Shown: positions 8,577 to 16,444 of the stretch, one piece after another | How the letters are laid out: every line of letters begins with the position of its first letter | How positions within the stretch are numbered: the first letter of the stretch is position 1 | Assembly: GCA_025350105.1 (NCBI GenBank) | Contig: JANXYJ010000039.1 | Span: 1 to 32,247 of the forward strand | Source: Terriglobia bacterium | GTDB taxonomy: Bacteria > Acidobacteriota > Terriglobia > Bryobacterales > Bryobacteraceae | Direction: 5' to 3' | Length of the DNA stretch: 32,247 nt | Program-made: the position numbers and the translations under genes | The notes under the pieces: model-generated | Databases searched by the model: none | Told to the model about the DNA's origin: nothing | The model's input: the letters and a program-made list of their open reading frames with translations, nothing else

Positions 8577-8771
8577 CTAGCTCGTGTAAGTATTGAGCTT
8601 GGTGCCGATGTTGCCGAACGCCGCGTTGATCTTGGTAGCCAAGCTGGTCATACCGGCGGTCGCTGCCAACGCGATCAACGCTGCTACCAGCGCGTATTCG
8701 ATCAGATCCTGACCGTTTTCTTCACGGAAATTCTGCATCTTGATGTACAACTTTAGAACGAGATCGCTCAT
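8577..8771 (-). CDS. flp: Flp-family type IVb pilin 1
   Basis: The 64-residue prepilin has a charged leader ending ...REENG, then QDLIEYALVAALIALAA. Cleavage is expected after G20 by the TadV peptidase, leaving Gln at +1, Glu at +5 and Tyr at +6, which is the Flp signature. The start is ATG at 8771, with AGGAGGA at 8781-8787 nine bases upstream. A longer in-frame reading to 8873 adds an atypical N-terminus and would pass over the promoter, so it is rejected. It is 43/64 identical to the pilin at 10837 and shares its last six residues. The mature ~44-residue protein would polymerise into the pilus fibre. A -24/-12 element at 8834-8850 drives it. Confidence 0.93.
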   Translation of the reverse strand: MSDLVLKLYIKMQNFREENGQDLIEYALVAALIALAATAGMTSLATKINAAFGNIGTKLNTYTS

Positions 8772-8833
8772 TTTGACTCTTCCTCCTGATTTGTGATGGC
8801 GCCCCAAGGTGAACTTGGAGACACACTTCTTAT

Positions 8834-8850
8834 GGCAATTCGAGATCCAA
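8834..8850 (-). promoter_or_regulatory. Sigma-54-type -24/-12 promoter of Flp pilin 1
   Basis: The minus strand reads TTGGATCTCGAATTGCC. GG (-24) and GC (-12) are separated by exactly 10 bp, and TGG and TTGC match the sigma-54 consensus (TGGCAC-N5-TTGC). The predicted transcript starts near 8823, giving a leader of about 50 nt that contains the AGGAGGA site. The element differs at only three positions from the one at pilin 2 (10754-10770). Confidence 0.75.
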
Positions 8851-8912
8851 CCTTTTGAACGCGACATCGTCACGCAAAATCAACTATTTGCAGTTAGCCT
8901 TGCGCATTCGGC

Positions 8913-8930
8913 GTCAACGCGTGTATACAG
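8913..8930 (-). promoter_or_regulatory. Putative enhancer (activator) site of Flp pilin 1
   Basis: The minus strand reads CTGTATACACGCGTTGAC. The pilin 2 region has CTGTATACATCCGTTGAC in the same orientation relative to its gene (10675-10692), 16 of 18 bases identical. Its 8-bp palindrome TGTATACA is centred 78 bp upstream of the -24 GG, against 77 bp at pilin 2. Shared sequence, orientation and distance suggest an upstream activating site for a bacterial enhancer-binding protein. Confidence 0.65.
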
Positions 8931-9074
8931 TCCGCTTAGGAAAGCGTCACCTCAGCGACGCGCTTCGCTGGTATTTCGGGGACGAATCTTGGCTAAATAG
9001 TTGGCGCCGAACCTATTTTGCAACTTTAAGTACACAGTGACCGGTTGGCCGCTCAATTGCCAGTTTCTTTTAAG

Positions 9075-10691
9075 ATGGCGTTTGAACGGAATCGAGAACT
9101 GACTCTGCTGATCGCCGCCGTTGGCATCACCCGCTTTACCTTCCGCAGCCACGCTCTGTACGATATCGATTCCGTGAATTTCGCTCTCGCCATCAACCAC
9201 TTCAGCCCGGCCGCGTACCAGCCCCATCCACCGGGCTACTTTCTCTATGTGCTGCTGGCCAAGTTGGTGAACCTTCTTTTTCAGGACCCAAATACCTCGT
9301 TGGTCAGTCTGAGCATTGCGGCCAGTTGCGGTGCCGCGTGGGCAATCCATAAATTGGCCGCCGAATGGTTTGGTCGCCGCGCCGCAACCTTCGCGGGTCT
9401 CATCTTTTTATGCTCGCCTCTCGCCTGGTTCCATGGAACAGTCGCTCTCACTTATATGATCGAAGCGTTTTTCTCGGCTGTTCTCGGTCTTCTATTCTGG
9501 CGCGTGCGCAACGGCGGCCCGGTATCAGTTGCGGCTATAACACTGGGCATTGCAGCCGGTATCCGGCCTTCCACGCTTTTGTTTCTAGGTCCGCTCTTTC
9601 TCTACTCGTTGTTATGCCAAAAATCGTTACGCCAAAAATCGAACGCCCGCGTGCGAGCCCTGCTGTTGCTCACCGTCACCATTTTGGCGTGGGCTATTCC
9701 AATGATTCAGTCCAGCGGCGGATGGGGAGTCTATAGCGGAGCGCTATGGACGTTGTGGACTCTCGTCCCAGCTCAACAAACTGTCGTCAACTCCTCGCTG
9801 GTCAACTCGTTGGTAAGGGCGATCACGATTGCCTACATTGGTCTGCTCGCGTTTGGAAGCGTCGCCATTATTTGGATACTAGCCCTTTTGTCGCGTATTT
9901 CCCATCGAGACGGCGCATCCCAAGCGAGCCTCACTCCGTCGCAATTGCGCAACTTCATCGCGGTTTGGCTCCTGCCTGGTCTGCTGTTTTTCACCTTTGT
10001 TTTCCTCAAATTTGTCAACGCGGGCTATCTGCTGGTTCTCTTCCCGCCGCTCTGTGCGTGGCTGGGCTTACGAGCGTCGCGGTGGTATGGCCAAACAACT
10101 TGGTATAACCAAACTGCCGGCGCCGTCCCCCTGAAAGTCTTTTTGCTTTCGGCGGCAATGGCTTTTAACACGGCCATTTTCTTATTCGCGCCGGTGTACT
10201 GTTCCTATCGTGGGGTGCGGGAGTTTGAACGGGAATTGGGCCAAATCCGCGCCGAATTGCCGAAAGCCGTTTCGCCGTCCGATACGCTGATTGTCGGCTT
10301 CGATTCCCATACGCTCGGCTACCGGCACGCGGGATATTATTTGGGTAACTATTCGACTGTCCAATACCCGGAGGTCCTTCTTCCTTCCACAAAAAAAGCG
10401 GCCGCGAAACAGGTTTTTTCCATGGCCCATCAGGATACCTGGTTGGCGGACGATCTGGGTACCGGGAGATACCGGCAATTTGTCCTTTTTCCTTTGCCCA
10501 ACGCCGCGCAATACAACGAGTTTCTAGCCCCGCTCCTGACCAAGCTTCCTGCCGAGGACCGCAAAACCATTCGTATTGGGCAGCACGACTACAGCACTTG
10601 GCCGATCCGGGATTTAGCCATCCTGTTCCCAACTACGACCTCCCCGTGTATCGGTGGAGTCAATTCCGTGGCCTCTGTATACATCCGTTGA
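9075..10691 (+). CDS. Polytopic GT-C-like glycosyltransferase family protein
   Basis: The roughly 538-residue membrane protein has about ten hydrophobic segments. After the first segment lies YDIDSVNFALA (29-39) and QPHPPGYFLY (49-58), the acidic loop and His-Pro-Pro-Gly-Tyr motif seen in GT39/PMT-type and related GT-C proteins. The C-terminal ~150 residues look soluble. The ATG at 9075 is preferred. A TTG at 9045 would extend it by 10 residues but would run through a -24/-12-like match at 9046-9061. The gene lies between the two divergently oriented pilin genes, and its stop codon overlaps the enhancer-like site of pilin 2. Location suggests glycosylation of pilins or of the envelope around them; this is inference. 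Confidence 0.75.
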   Translation: MAFERNRELTLLIAAVGITRFTFRSHALYDIDSVNFALAINHFSPAAYQPHPPGYFLYVLLAKLVNLLFQDPNTSLVSLSIAASCGAAWAIHKLAAEWFGRRAATFAGLIFLCSPLAWFHGTVALTYMIEAFFSAVLGLLFWRVRNGGPVSVAAITLGIAAGIRPSTLLFLGPLFLYSLLCQKSLRQKSNARVRALLLLTVTILAWAIPMIQSSGGWGVYSGALWTLWTLVPAQQTVVNSSLVNSLVRAITIAYIGLLAFGSVAIIWILALLSRISHRDGASQASLTPSQLRNFIAVWLLPGLLFFTFVFLKFVNAGYLLVLFPPLCAWLGLRASRWYGQTTWYNQTAGAVPLKVFLLSAAMAFNTAIFLFAPVYCSYRGVREFERELGQIRAELPKAVSPSDTLIVGFDSHTLGYRHAGYYLGNYSTVQYPEVLLPSTKKAAAKQVFSMAHQDTWLADDLGTGRYRQFVLFPLPNAAQYNEFLAPLLTKLPAEDRKTIRIGQHDYSTWPIRDLAILFPTTTSPCIGGVNSVASVYIR

Positions 10692-10692
10692 C
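10675..10692 (+). promoter_or_regulatory. Putative enhancer (activator) site of Flp pilin 2
   Basis: CTGTATACATCCGTTGAC, including palindrome TGTATACA at 10676-10683, centred 77 bp upstream of the -24 GG at 10756-10757. It covers the stop codon of the preceding glycosyltransferase-like gene. It matches the pilin 1 site at 8913-8930 at 16 of 18 positions in the same orientation. Confidence 0.65.
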
Positions 10693-10753
10693 AGCGGGAA
10701 GCACGAGTGTTTCGCAACTCCTTGTTTCTAGATGCCTTCGAGGGTCGTCCCAA

Positions 10754-10770
10754 TTGGATTTCCGATTGCC
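10754..10770 (+). promoter_or_regulatory. Sigma-54-type -24/-12 promoter of Flp pilin 2 and the tad operon
   Basis: TTGGATTTCCGATTGCC has GG at 10756-10757 and GC at 10768-10769 with exactly 10 bp between, plus the TGG and TTGC contexts. The expected start is near 10781, giving a ~55-nt leader before the AAAGGAGG site (10821-10828). It is nearly identical to the pilin 1 element. Confidence 0.78.
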
Positions 10771-10836
10771 TTAAATAAGAGTGGCGGAGAAACCCTTCCG
10801 GGCTGAGTTTCCGATTCTCAAAAGGAGGAACTGGAC

Positions 10837-11031
10837 ATGAAAGAGTTGATTTTCATGCTCTACATACGCGGGCAGAGACTGCGCGAGGAGCATGGGCAGG
10901 ATCTGATCGAATACGCGTTGATTGCGGCGCTAATCGCTTTGGCTGCAACAGTTGGCATGAGCACGGTGGCGAACAGCATCAATGCGGCATTCACCAGCGT
11001 GGGGACCCATCTGAACACCTATACCAGCTAA
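10837..11031 (+). CDS. flp: Flp-family type IVb pilin 2
   Basis: The 64-residue prepilin has leader ...LREEHG followed by QDLIEYALIAALIALAA. TadV would cut after G20, with Glu at +5 and Tyr at +6. The start ATG is preceded by a near-perfect AAAGGAGG at 10821-10828. Its sequence is 67% identical to pilin 1, with the hydrophobic core almost unchanged and differences concentrated in the leader and the surface-exposed C-terminal part. It is the first gene of the tad operon, 4 bp before the prepilin peptidase gene, under a -24/-12 promoter. It may be the major pilin or an alternative subunit; the sequence does not tell which. Confidence 0.95.
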   Translation: MKELIFMLYIRGQRLREEHGQDLIEYALIAALIALAATVGMSTVANSINAAFTSVGTHLNTYTS

Positions 11032-11035
11032 AGCA

Positions 11036-11557
11036 ATGCACTCCATCGCGTGGTGGCCGACCCTGGCCGTTCTTTTCGTGGCAACGCTTACGGACCTGCG
11101 GGACCGCAGGATACCGAACTGGCTAGTAGTTCCATTTTTAATAGCCGGTTTGGGCGTTTCCGTTTTCGCGAATGGAGCAGCAGGCCTAGGCCATAGCGTG
11201 TTGGGTTTGTTGGTGGGTGGTGTCGCGACGGGGGTTTTTTACTTGCTGGGCGGCATGGGCATGGGTGACGTAAAACTGTGCGCCGCAGTTGGCGTATGGG
11301 TGGGGCCCAATCAAATGGCATTGGCGCTGGTCGCGATTGCATTAGCCGGCGGGGGATTGGCAATCCTTTGGGCCTGGAGCAAAGGGATTTTGGCTGATTC
11401 GCTCGGCTCCACGGGTACTCTGCTGGCGGGGTTCGGAAAACAGGGCCTGCGGCCGCATGCGGAAGTGAATTTGAAAAACGCCAAGGCGCACAGCATTCCT
11501 TACGCCCCGGCCATCGCCCTCGGCACCATCTTTTCGTTTTTTATGGTTGGAGCATAG
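11036..11557 (+). CDS. tadV: Prepilin peptidase, TadV/CpaA type (A24)
   Basis: This 173-residue aspartic protease of the inner membrane cuts Flp prepilins and TadE-like pseudopilins after Gly. It shows TDLRDRRIPNW with the first catalytic Asp at D20, and GMGMGDVKL with the GxGD Asp at D78. About five membrane segments flank these. The N-terminal Cys-rich methylase domain of PilD is absent, as expected for TadV/CpaA. It begins 4 bp after pilin 2. Known family members process both Flp and pseudopilins, so this enzyme would also act on the TadE-like proteins at 18610 and 19824. Confidence 0.92.
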   Translation: MHSIAWWPTLAVLFVATLTDLRDRRIPNWLVVPFLIAGLGVSVFANGAAGLGHSVLGLLVGGVATGVFYLLGGMGMGDVKLCAAVGVWVGPNQMALALVAIALAGGGLAILWAWSKGILADSLGSTGTLLAGFGKQGLRPHAEVNLKNAKAHSIPYAPAIALGTIFSFFMVGA

Positions 11558-11639
11558 CAACACACGCATTTAAAGAAACGCTGAGAGAATACGTGACTTT
11601 TGCAACGTTAATCAAACATGACGCGAGGTACTTCGGAGG

Positions 11640-12902
11640 ATGTCTAAAAGCATAATGTCGTCGCCGGCCTACAGTGGGGATTCGCTAGGAGTAGGAGTGC
11701 TCGCCGTAGGGGTGATTTCGTCCCATAGCGAGCGCAGGACAGCCATGGTGAAGGCCTTGGCCGGCCCGCAAGCTCGCATCGCGCTCACCTTATCGGCTCT
11801 TCCGAATCGTCACGAAGTCTCGAAAATCACCGACGCCAAGTGCGACGTCGTCATCGTGGACATCGACAAAAATTCCGATGATGCCATCGATCTTGTGGAA
11901 ACACTTTCGGGTTTGGACAGTGCCATCACGGTCATGGTGTTTGGCCGCCCGGACCCAGAACTTCTGGTCCGCGCCATGCGCGCCGGTGCCCGCGAATTTC
12001 TGGCGGAGCCCCTCGTGGCCGGCACGGTTGGAATTGCTTTGATCCGCGCCGCTGCCCGCATCCAGGAAGGCCGCCGTCAGAAAAAAGTGACTGGCAAACT
12101 CTTCGTTTTCACCGGCGTGAAAGGCGGCACCGGAGTCACCACGTTAGCCAGCAATTTCGCCTTGGCGTTGGCCCGGGAATCCGCCGGAAACCCAGCGGCC
12201 AGGAAAGTATCGAAACAAGCCCCCGAAGATGCGGCCGACACCACGCCCAAAGTGGCCCTGGTAGATTTAAACCTGGCTCTAGGGGACGCCGGCTTAACGC
12301 TTGGTGTTCGTTCCAAATTTTCGCTGTTAGACGCCCTGGAGAACGAAAATCGGATCGATTCCGAATATTTGGGGGCGTTGCTGGCCACGCACGAATCTGG
12401 ATTATCTGTCCTGTGCGCGCCGGAAACTTCAAGCTTCGAGAGCCCGTCCGCGACTGGCGTGGATGCGGTATTGCAAACCTTGCGGGGCGATTTCGACTAT
12501 CTGGTGGTGGACGCCGGTTCCACACCGCGAGAAGAGTATCGGCGGCTTTTCAGGGAAGCAACTACGGTCTTCCTGGTGGCGCAGATCAGCGTGGTTGGGC
12601 TGCGGAATGCGAATCGGCTGATTACGCAGTTTTTCGACGACACCAGCAATCTTGAGGTGGTCCTGAATAGCTACCAATCCCGCGCCGAGGAAATTGACGA
12701 GGCCAGCATTAACAAGGCCTTGACGAAGTCCCCTGCCTGGAAGATTCCTCATGATCCGGCTTCGCTACTGAAAGCCCAAAATAGTGGAACGCCATTGATC
12801 GGTATGCAATCTCCGGTCTCTCGTGCCATCGTTGACATCGCACAATCCATTGTCGGCAAGATTCCCCAGCCAACGAAGAGGAAGGTATTTGGCCTGTTCT
12901 AG
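11640..12902 (+). CDS. tadZ: TadZ/CpaE-like ParA/MinD-family localisation ATPase
   Basis: The 420-residue protein has an N-terminal receiver-like domain (about 15-140: VGVISSHS..., CDVVIVDID..., FLAEPL). A MinD/ParA-type domain follows with the deviant P-loop KGGTGVTT at 161-168 and VALVDLNLALGDAG. The signature Lys161 is kept, but the usual second Lys of GK(T/S) is Val166, as often seen in TadZ/CpaE. TadZ positions the Tad machine, typically at a pole. GAGG at 11625-11628 lies 11 bp before the ATG at 11640. A GGAGG directly abutting that ATG could instead serve the in-frame ATG at 11655. It is 82 bp after tadV and 21 bp before tadA. Confidence 0.9.
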   Translation: MSKSIMSSPAYSGDSLGVGVLAVGVISSHSERRTAMVKALAGPQARIALTLSALPNRHEVSKITDAKCDVVIVDIDKNSDDAIDLVETLSGLDSAITVMVFGRPDPELLVRAMRAGAREFLAEPLVAGTVGIALIRAAARIQEGRRQKKVTGKLFVFTGVKGGTGVTTLASNFALALARESAGNPAARKVSKQAPEDAADTTPKVALVDLNLALGDAGLTLGVRSKFSLLDALENENRIDSEYLGALLATHESGLSVLCAPETSSFESPSATGVDAVLQTLRGDFDYLVVDAGSTPREEYRRLFREATTVFLVAQISVVGLRNANRLITQFFDDTSNLEVVLNSYQSRAEEIDEASINKALTKSPAWKIPHDPASLLKAQNSGTPLIGMQSPVSRAIVDIAQSIVGKIPQPTKRKVFGLF

Positions 12903-12923
12903 GCCCGCTCGGTTAGGTCACTT

Positions 12924-14204
12924 ATGGAAACCGTAAGATTTGAACAATTCAAGGCTAGTGTCCACCGCACGCTTCTTTCCAAGCTAGACCTAGAAAAACT
13001 GGCAACCGTAAATAACGCCAAAGCGAAGCAGGCGATCACAGGACTGATTCAGGAAATTGTAACCGAAACTAGGGTGCCGCTCAACCTGGCTGAAAAGGAA
13101 CGGGTGGAGTCCGACTTACTCGACGAAGTCTTCGGTCTCGGCCCCCTCGAGCAACTGTTGAAGGATCCCCTGGTCTCCGACGTCCTGGTGAATAACAAGG
13201 ACCATGTCTTCGCTGAACGCGGAGGCATCTTGGAGCGGGTAAACATTGCTTTCCGCGACGACCGGCACTTACTGCAAATCATTGATCGCATCGTCTCCCG
13301 GGTGGGCCGCCGCATCGACGAATCTTCCCCGATGGTGGACGCCCGCCTGCCGGATGGTTCCCGCGTCAACGCCATAATACCGCCGCTGGCGCTTGATGGG
13401 CCATCGCTTTCCATCCGCCGTTTCGCAAGTGGGCCGCTTTCGCCCAACCGTCTAGTAGAACTGAAAAGCATTTCGCCCGAAATGATGCAGGTTCTGTCGG
13501 CGGCTGTGCAGGCACGCATCAGCGTTTTGATTTCGGGCGGCACTGGCGCCGGCAAAACAACCCTGTTGAACATTCTCTCCCAGTCCATTCCTGGAAATGA
13601 GCGGCTGGTGACCATTGAAGACGCTGCGGAATTGCAATTGGCCCAGGAAAATATTGTTCGCCTGGAAACGCGCCCAGCCAATGTTGAAGGCCAGGGTGCC
13701 ATTCGCCAACGTCAACTGCTGATCAACAGCCTCCGCATGCGGCCCGATCGCATCATCATCGGTGAGGTCCGTGGCGAGGAGGCCTTCGATATGTTGCAGG
13801 CCATGAACACCGGCCATGAAGGCTCCATGGCAACCATCCACGCGAACACGCCGCGCGATGCCATCTCCCGGTTGGAATCGATGGTAGCCATGTCCAATCT
13901 GAATTTACCGGAAAAGACGGTTCGCCAGCAGATCGCTTCCGCCATCAATGTGGTAGTACAGGTGACTCGCCTAAGTGACGGAAAACGGCGAATCACCAGC
14001 GTTTCGGAGATTACCGGAACCGAGGAAAACGTCATCAGCATGCATGAAATTTTCAGCTTCGTGCGCAAGGGAATTGGCCCGGACGGCACCGTGGTTGGCA
14101 CCTTCAAACCCACCGGCATCCGCCCCAAGTTCTTAGAAAAACTCCGGATCGCCGGCGTCCTGCTGCCCGCGGAAATCTTCGAACGCACCATGGAGGTTGG
14201 CTAA
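12924..14204 (+). CDS. tadA: Secretion ATPase TadA/CpaF
   Basis: This hexameric cytoplasmic ATPase powers pilus assembly and, in Tad systems, also retraction. The 426 residues match family length. The N-terminal domain (1-190) contains [13 protein letters not shown] and the [13 protein letters not shown] segment. The RecA-like domain has Walker [10 protein letters not shown] (205-213), the Asp box after [10 protein letters not shown], Walker B region [12 protein letters not shown], and the His box [13 protein letters not shown]. It would contact TadB and TadC. It lies in the operon between tadZ and tadB. Confidence 0.95.
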   Translation: METVRFEQFKASVHRTLLSKLDLEKLATVNNAKAKQAITGLIQEIVTETRVPLNLAEKERVESDLLDEVFGLGPLEQLLKDPLVSDVLVNNKDHVFAERGGILERVNIAFRDDRHLLQIIDRIVSRVGRRIDESSPMVDARLPDGSRVNAIIPPLALDGPSLSIRRFASGPLSPNRLVELKSISPEMMQVLSAAVQARISVLISGGTGAGKTTLLNILSQSIPGNERLVTIEDAAELQLAQENIVRLETRPANVEGQGAIRQRQLLINSLRMRPDRIIIGEVRGEEAFDMLQAMNTGHEGSMATIHANTPRDAISRLESMVAMSNLNLPEKTVRQQIASAINVVVQVTRLSDGKRRITSVSEITGTEENVISMHEIFSFVRKGIGPDGTVVGTFKPTGIRPKFLEKLRIAGVLLPAEIFERTMEVG

Positions 14205-14208
14205 CACC

Positions 14209-15177
14209 ATGCCCGTGCTGATTGCCGTTAGTTTTCTGATCGTTTTTGTGCTGACGATCTTTCTCGCCTTCGCCATGGGCGGAGACGGATCGCAACAGGT
14301 CGAGAAGACCCGCAAATTACTGGAATCGGTAACCGCGCCGGTTCGCGATGCCGCTGACGGACTTCTGGATGTCCGCAAGCGCGAAGTCTTTAGCACCATT
14401 CCGTGGCTTAACCAGAAGCTGACCGAAATGGACATGCCTCGCCGTCTGCAACTGTTGCTTACGCAAGCAAACTTGCAGTGGACGCCTAGCAGGTTCTTGC
14501 TGGGATCGGTTGTACTGGGGGCCTTTTCCTGGTATCTGATCTACCTGCGCACCGACGTGGCCTGGGTTTCCTTGATCGCGGCTATAGCCATCGGCCTGCT
14601 GCCGCTGCTGTTTGTTTTCCGTAAGCGGGATTCGCAAATGAATGCGTTTGAGCGTCTATTGCCGGACGCGATCGGCCATATGGTGAGCGCCCTGCGAGCC
14701 GGACAAAGTATGAATTCGGCTTTGAACGTGGTAGTTCGGGAGGTGCCTGACCCCGTGGCGCGTGAATTCCGCATCTGCGCGGACGAACAAAACTTTGGGT
14801 TGGAGCTGCGCACGGCAATGCAAAACATGTCCGAGAGAGTGCCTCTTCCGGATCTCCAAATGGTGGTGACCGCCATTCTGATCCAACGCGAAAGCGGCGG
14901 CAATCTGGCGGAAATCCTGGAAAAGACGGCTGCGGTAGTTCGCGAACGTTTCCGGCTGCAAAAGCAAATTCGGGTCCATACCGCCCAAGGCCGCCTCACC
15001 GGCTGGATTCTTTCGGGGCTGCCCGCACTGCTCGGCTTCGGACTGTATCTGCTGGCGCCGGACCGAATGGCAGTCCTGTGGACGCGTCCGATTGGGGTGA
15101 CCATCCTGTGGAGCGCGTTCATCAGCAACCTCATTGGCTTGTACATCATTCGCAGGATCGTAAAGATTCGCTTTTAG
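14209..15177 (+). CDS. tadB: Inner-membrane platform protein TadB
   Basis: The roughly 322-residue protein has an N-terminal membrane segment, a pair of segments near residues 100-140, a cytoplasmic T2SSF domain (about 150-275, ending in a QKQIRVHTAQGRLTGWIL stretch), and C-terminal membrane helices. It pairs with TadC as the GspF-like platform that TadA acts on. The ATG at 14209 is chosen: GGAGG at 14192-14196 lies 12 bp upstream. An in-frame TTG at 14197 would overlap the tadA stop with no spacing to that site. Four bases separate it from tadA. Confidence 0.92.
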   Translation: MPVLIAVSFLIVFVLTIFLAFAMGGDGSQQVEKTRKLLESVTAPVRDAADGLLDVRKREVFSTIPWLNQKLTEMDMPRRLQLLLTQANLQWTPSRFLLGSVVLGAFSWYLIYLRTDVAWVSLIAAIAIGLLPLLFVFRKRDSQMNAFERLLPDAIGHMVSALRAGQSMNSALNVVVREVPDPVAREFRICADEQNFGLELRTAMQNMSERVPLPDLQMVVTAILIQRESGGNLAEILEKTAAVVRERFRLQKQIRVHTAQGRLTGWILSGLPALLGFGLYLLAPDRMAVLWTRPIGVTILWSAFISNLIGLYIIRRIVKIRF

Positions 15178-15185
15178 GATTTCAT

Positions 15186-16100
15186 ATGGTTATCGCTGCT
15201 CTCACATTTCTGCTGTTGTTCTGCCTGGTGGTAGTCGTAGGCATTGGCGTCTATGGCCGCGGAACCATGCAGAAACAATTGGCTTCGGCTATCTCTTCCC
15301 CTGCCGACCAATCGTCGCTGCTCGAACGTTTACGCGCCAAGCCCTCCGCTTCCATTGAAGCTATGGTGCAGCCATTCCAAAAGGTTCTGCCCAAATCCTC
15401 AGCCGAAATGTCTGTGATTCAACAGCGCCTGGTGCGCGCCGGTTACAGGGGAGAATCTTACGTCAACATTTTTTACGGGCTCAAAGTGTTAGTTCCCGTC
15501 ACCTTGGCGGTGTTCGCCACCGTCAGTGGCGCCTATGAAATAGGGGGCTTTTTCGTCTACGCCCTGGCCTTGGGGTTGGGCTTCCTGATTCCTGATTTCG
15601 TACTGGGATCCCTGATCAAGTCCCGCCAGGAGAAAATCACGTCCGCATTGTGCGACTTCCTGGATCTGATGGTGGTTTGTATTGAAGCCGGTCTCAGCCT
15701 GGATCAATCGGTGCAGCGCACCAGCCAGGAACTAGTGCGAATCCATCCGGCATTGTCGGATGAGTTGGGGTTGGTAACGCTAGAGCAGCGCGCCGGTTTG
15801 CCTCGAATCGACGCTTGGACCCATATGTCGGAGCGTATCGATCTACCTGTTGTTCGCACCTTGGTTTCGGTCCTCACACAGGCTGATGCGTTCGGTACCA
15901 GTATCGGCAAAACCATGCGCACTTACTCGGATACTCTACGCGTGCAGCGCCGGCAGACGGTAGAGGAACAGGCCGCTAAAACCACCGTGAAGCTGGTGTT
16001 TCCGCTGGTTCTGTTTATTTTTCCATCGATTTTTGTAGTAACACTGGGCCCCGCGTTCATCGCGATGTCCGACGCGTTCACTACATATTTTGGGCAGTAG
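15186..16100 (+). CDS. tadC: Inner-membrane platform protein TadC
   Basis: This 304-residue second GspF-like platform subunit has an N-terminal hydrophobic segment (2-24), a segment pair near 110-155, a T2SSF domain (about 165-270, with CIEAGLSLDQSVQRTSQEL and the LVSVLTQADAFGTSIG motif), and a C-terminal helix. The ATG at 15186 is 8 bp after the tadB stop and has AGGA at 15176-15179. Longer in-frame readings that begin inside tadB are not credible. It works with TadB in the membrane to couple ATP hydrolysis by TadA to pilin extraction. Confidence 0.92.
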   Translation: MVIAALTFLLLFCLVVVVGIGVYGRGTMQKQLASAISSPADQSSLLERLRAKPSASIEAMVQPFQKVLPKSSAEMSVIQQRLVRAGYRGESYVNIFYGLKVLVPVTLAVFATVSGAYEIGGFFVYALALGLGFLIPDFVLGSLIKSRQEKITSALCDFLDLMVVCIEAGLSLDQSVQRTSQELVRIHPALSDELGLVTLEQRAGLPRIDAWTHMSERIDLPVVRTLVSVLTQADAFGTSIGKTMRTYSDTLRVQRRQTVEEQAAKTTVKLVFPLVLFIFPSIFVVTLGPAFIAMSDAFTTYFGQ

Positions 16101-16149
16101 ATGTTTGGGGAGTATGTTTAGACGACCGTTCTGAAAAGGAGACTTTTTT

Positions 16150-16245
16150 ATGGATAACACAATCTTGATTCGGGCCGTAGCTGGAGTCCTGTTTATGGTG
16201 GTGCTCGGTGTGATGATTCAGCGCCGGCGAACCCGCGTTCGCTAG
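16150..16245 (+). CDS. 31-residue single-span membrane miniprotein after tadC
   Basis: ATG at 16150 is preceded by AAAAGGAG (16134-16141) with 8-bp spacing, one of the best ribosome-binding sites in the operon. The product starts MDNTILIR, has a single hydrophobic helix (about residues 9-23) and ends in a basic QRRRTRVR tail, giving an inside-positive C-terminus. It lies 49 bp after tadC, in the same direction. I do not recognise a named family. A small regulatory or stabilising partner of the TadB/TadC platform is one guess. It is easily missed by gene finders with a length cut-off. Confidence 0.7.
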   Translation: MDNTILIRAVAGVLFMVVLGVMIQRRRTRVR

Positions 16246-16384
16246 TTAATGGTCAGTTTCGCCGGTGCTTGGTCTAGTATCACAGACCCGGCAGTGACGT
16301 CCTGAGCAATGACGCACCGGTTGCGATGCGGCCAATTGTAACGGGCCCGAGTTTTGGGCGGGATGATTTATGGGTGAAAACGGG

Positions 16385-16414
16385 CGGGCCACTGGCATGT
16401 TTGCCGGTGGCCCG
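16385..16414 (+). promoter_or_regulatory. 13-bp hairpin in the leader of the first DUF192 gene
   Basis: CGGGCCACTGGCA at 16385-16397 pairs with TGCCGGTGGCCCG at 16402-16414 (one T-G wobble) around a TGTT loop. It lies 30 bp before the chosen ATG at 16445. No T-tract follows, so it is not a classical terminator. It could be a processing or attenuation element separating the motor genes from the DUF192/PilZ block. The rest of 16246-16444 shows no gene. Confidence 0.55.
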
Positions 16415-16444
16415 GACCCTATGTTCGTCGAATGCCGTTCGGTT

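Noticed and set aside
8772-8873. N-terminal extension of Flp pilin 1
   Set aside because: It would translate the -24/-12 promoter and leader; the AGGAGGA site and pilin 2 alignment fix the start at 8771.
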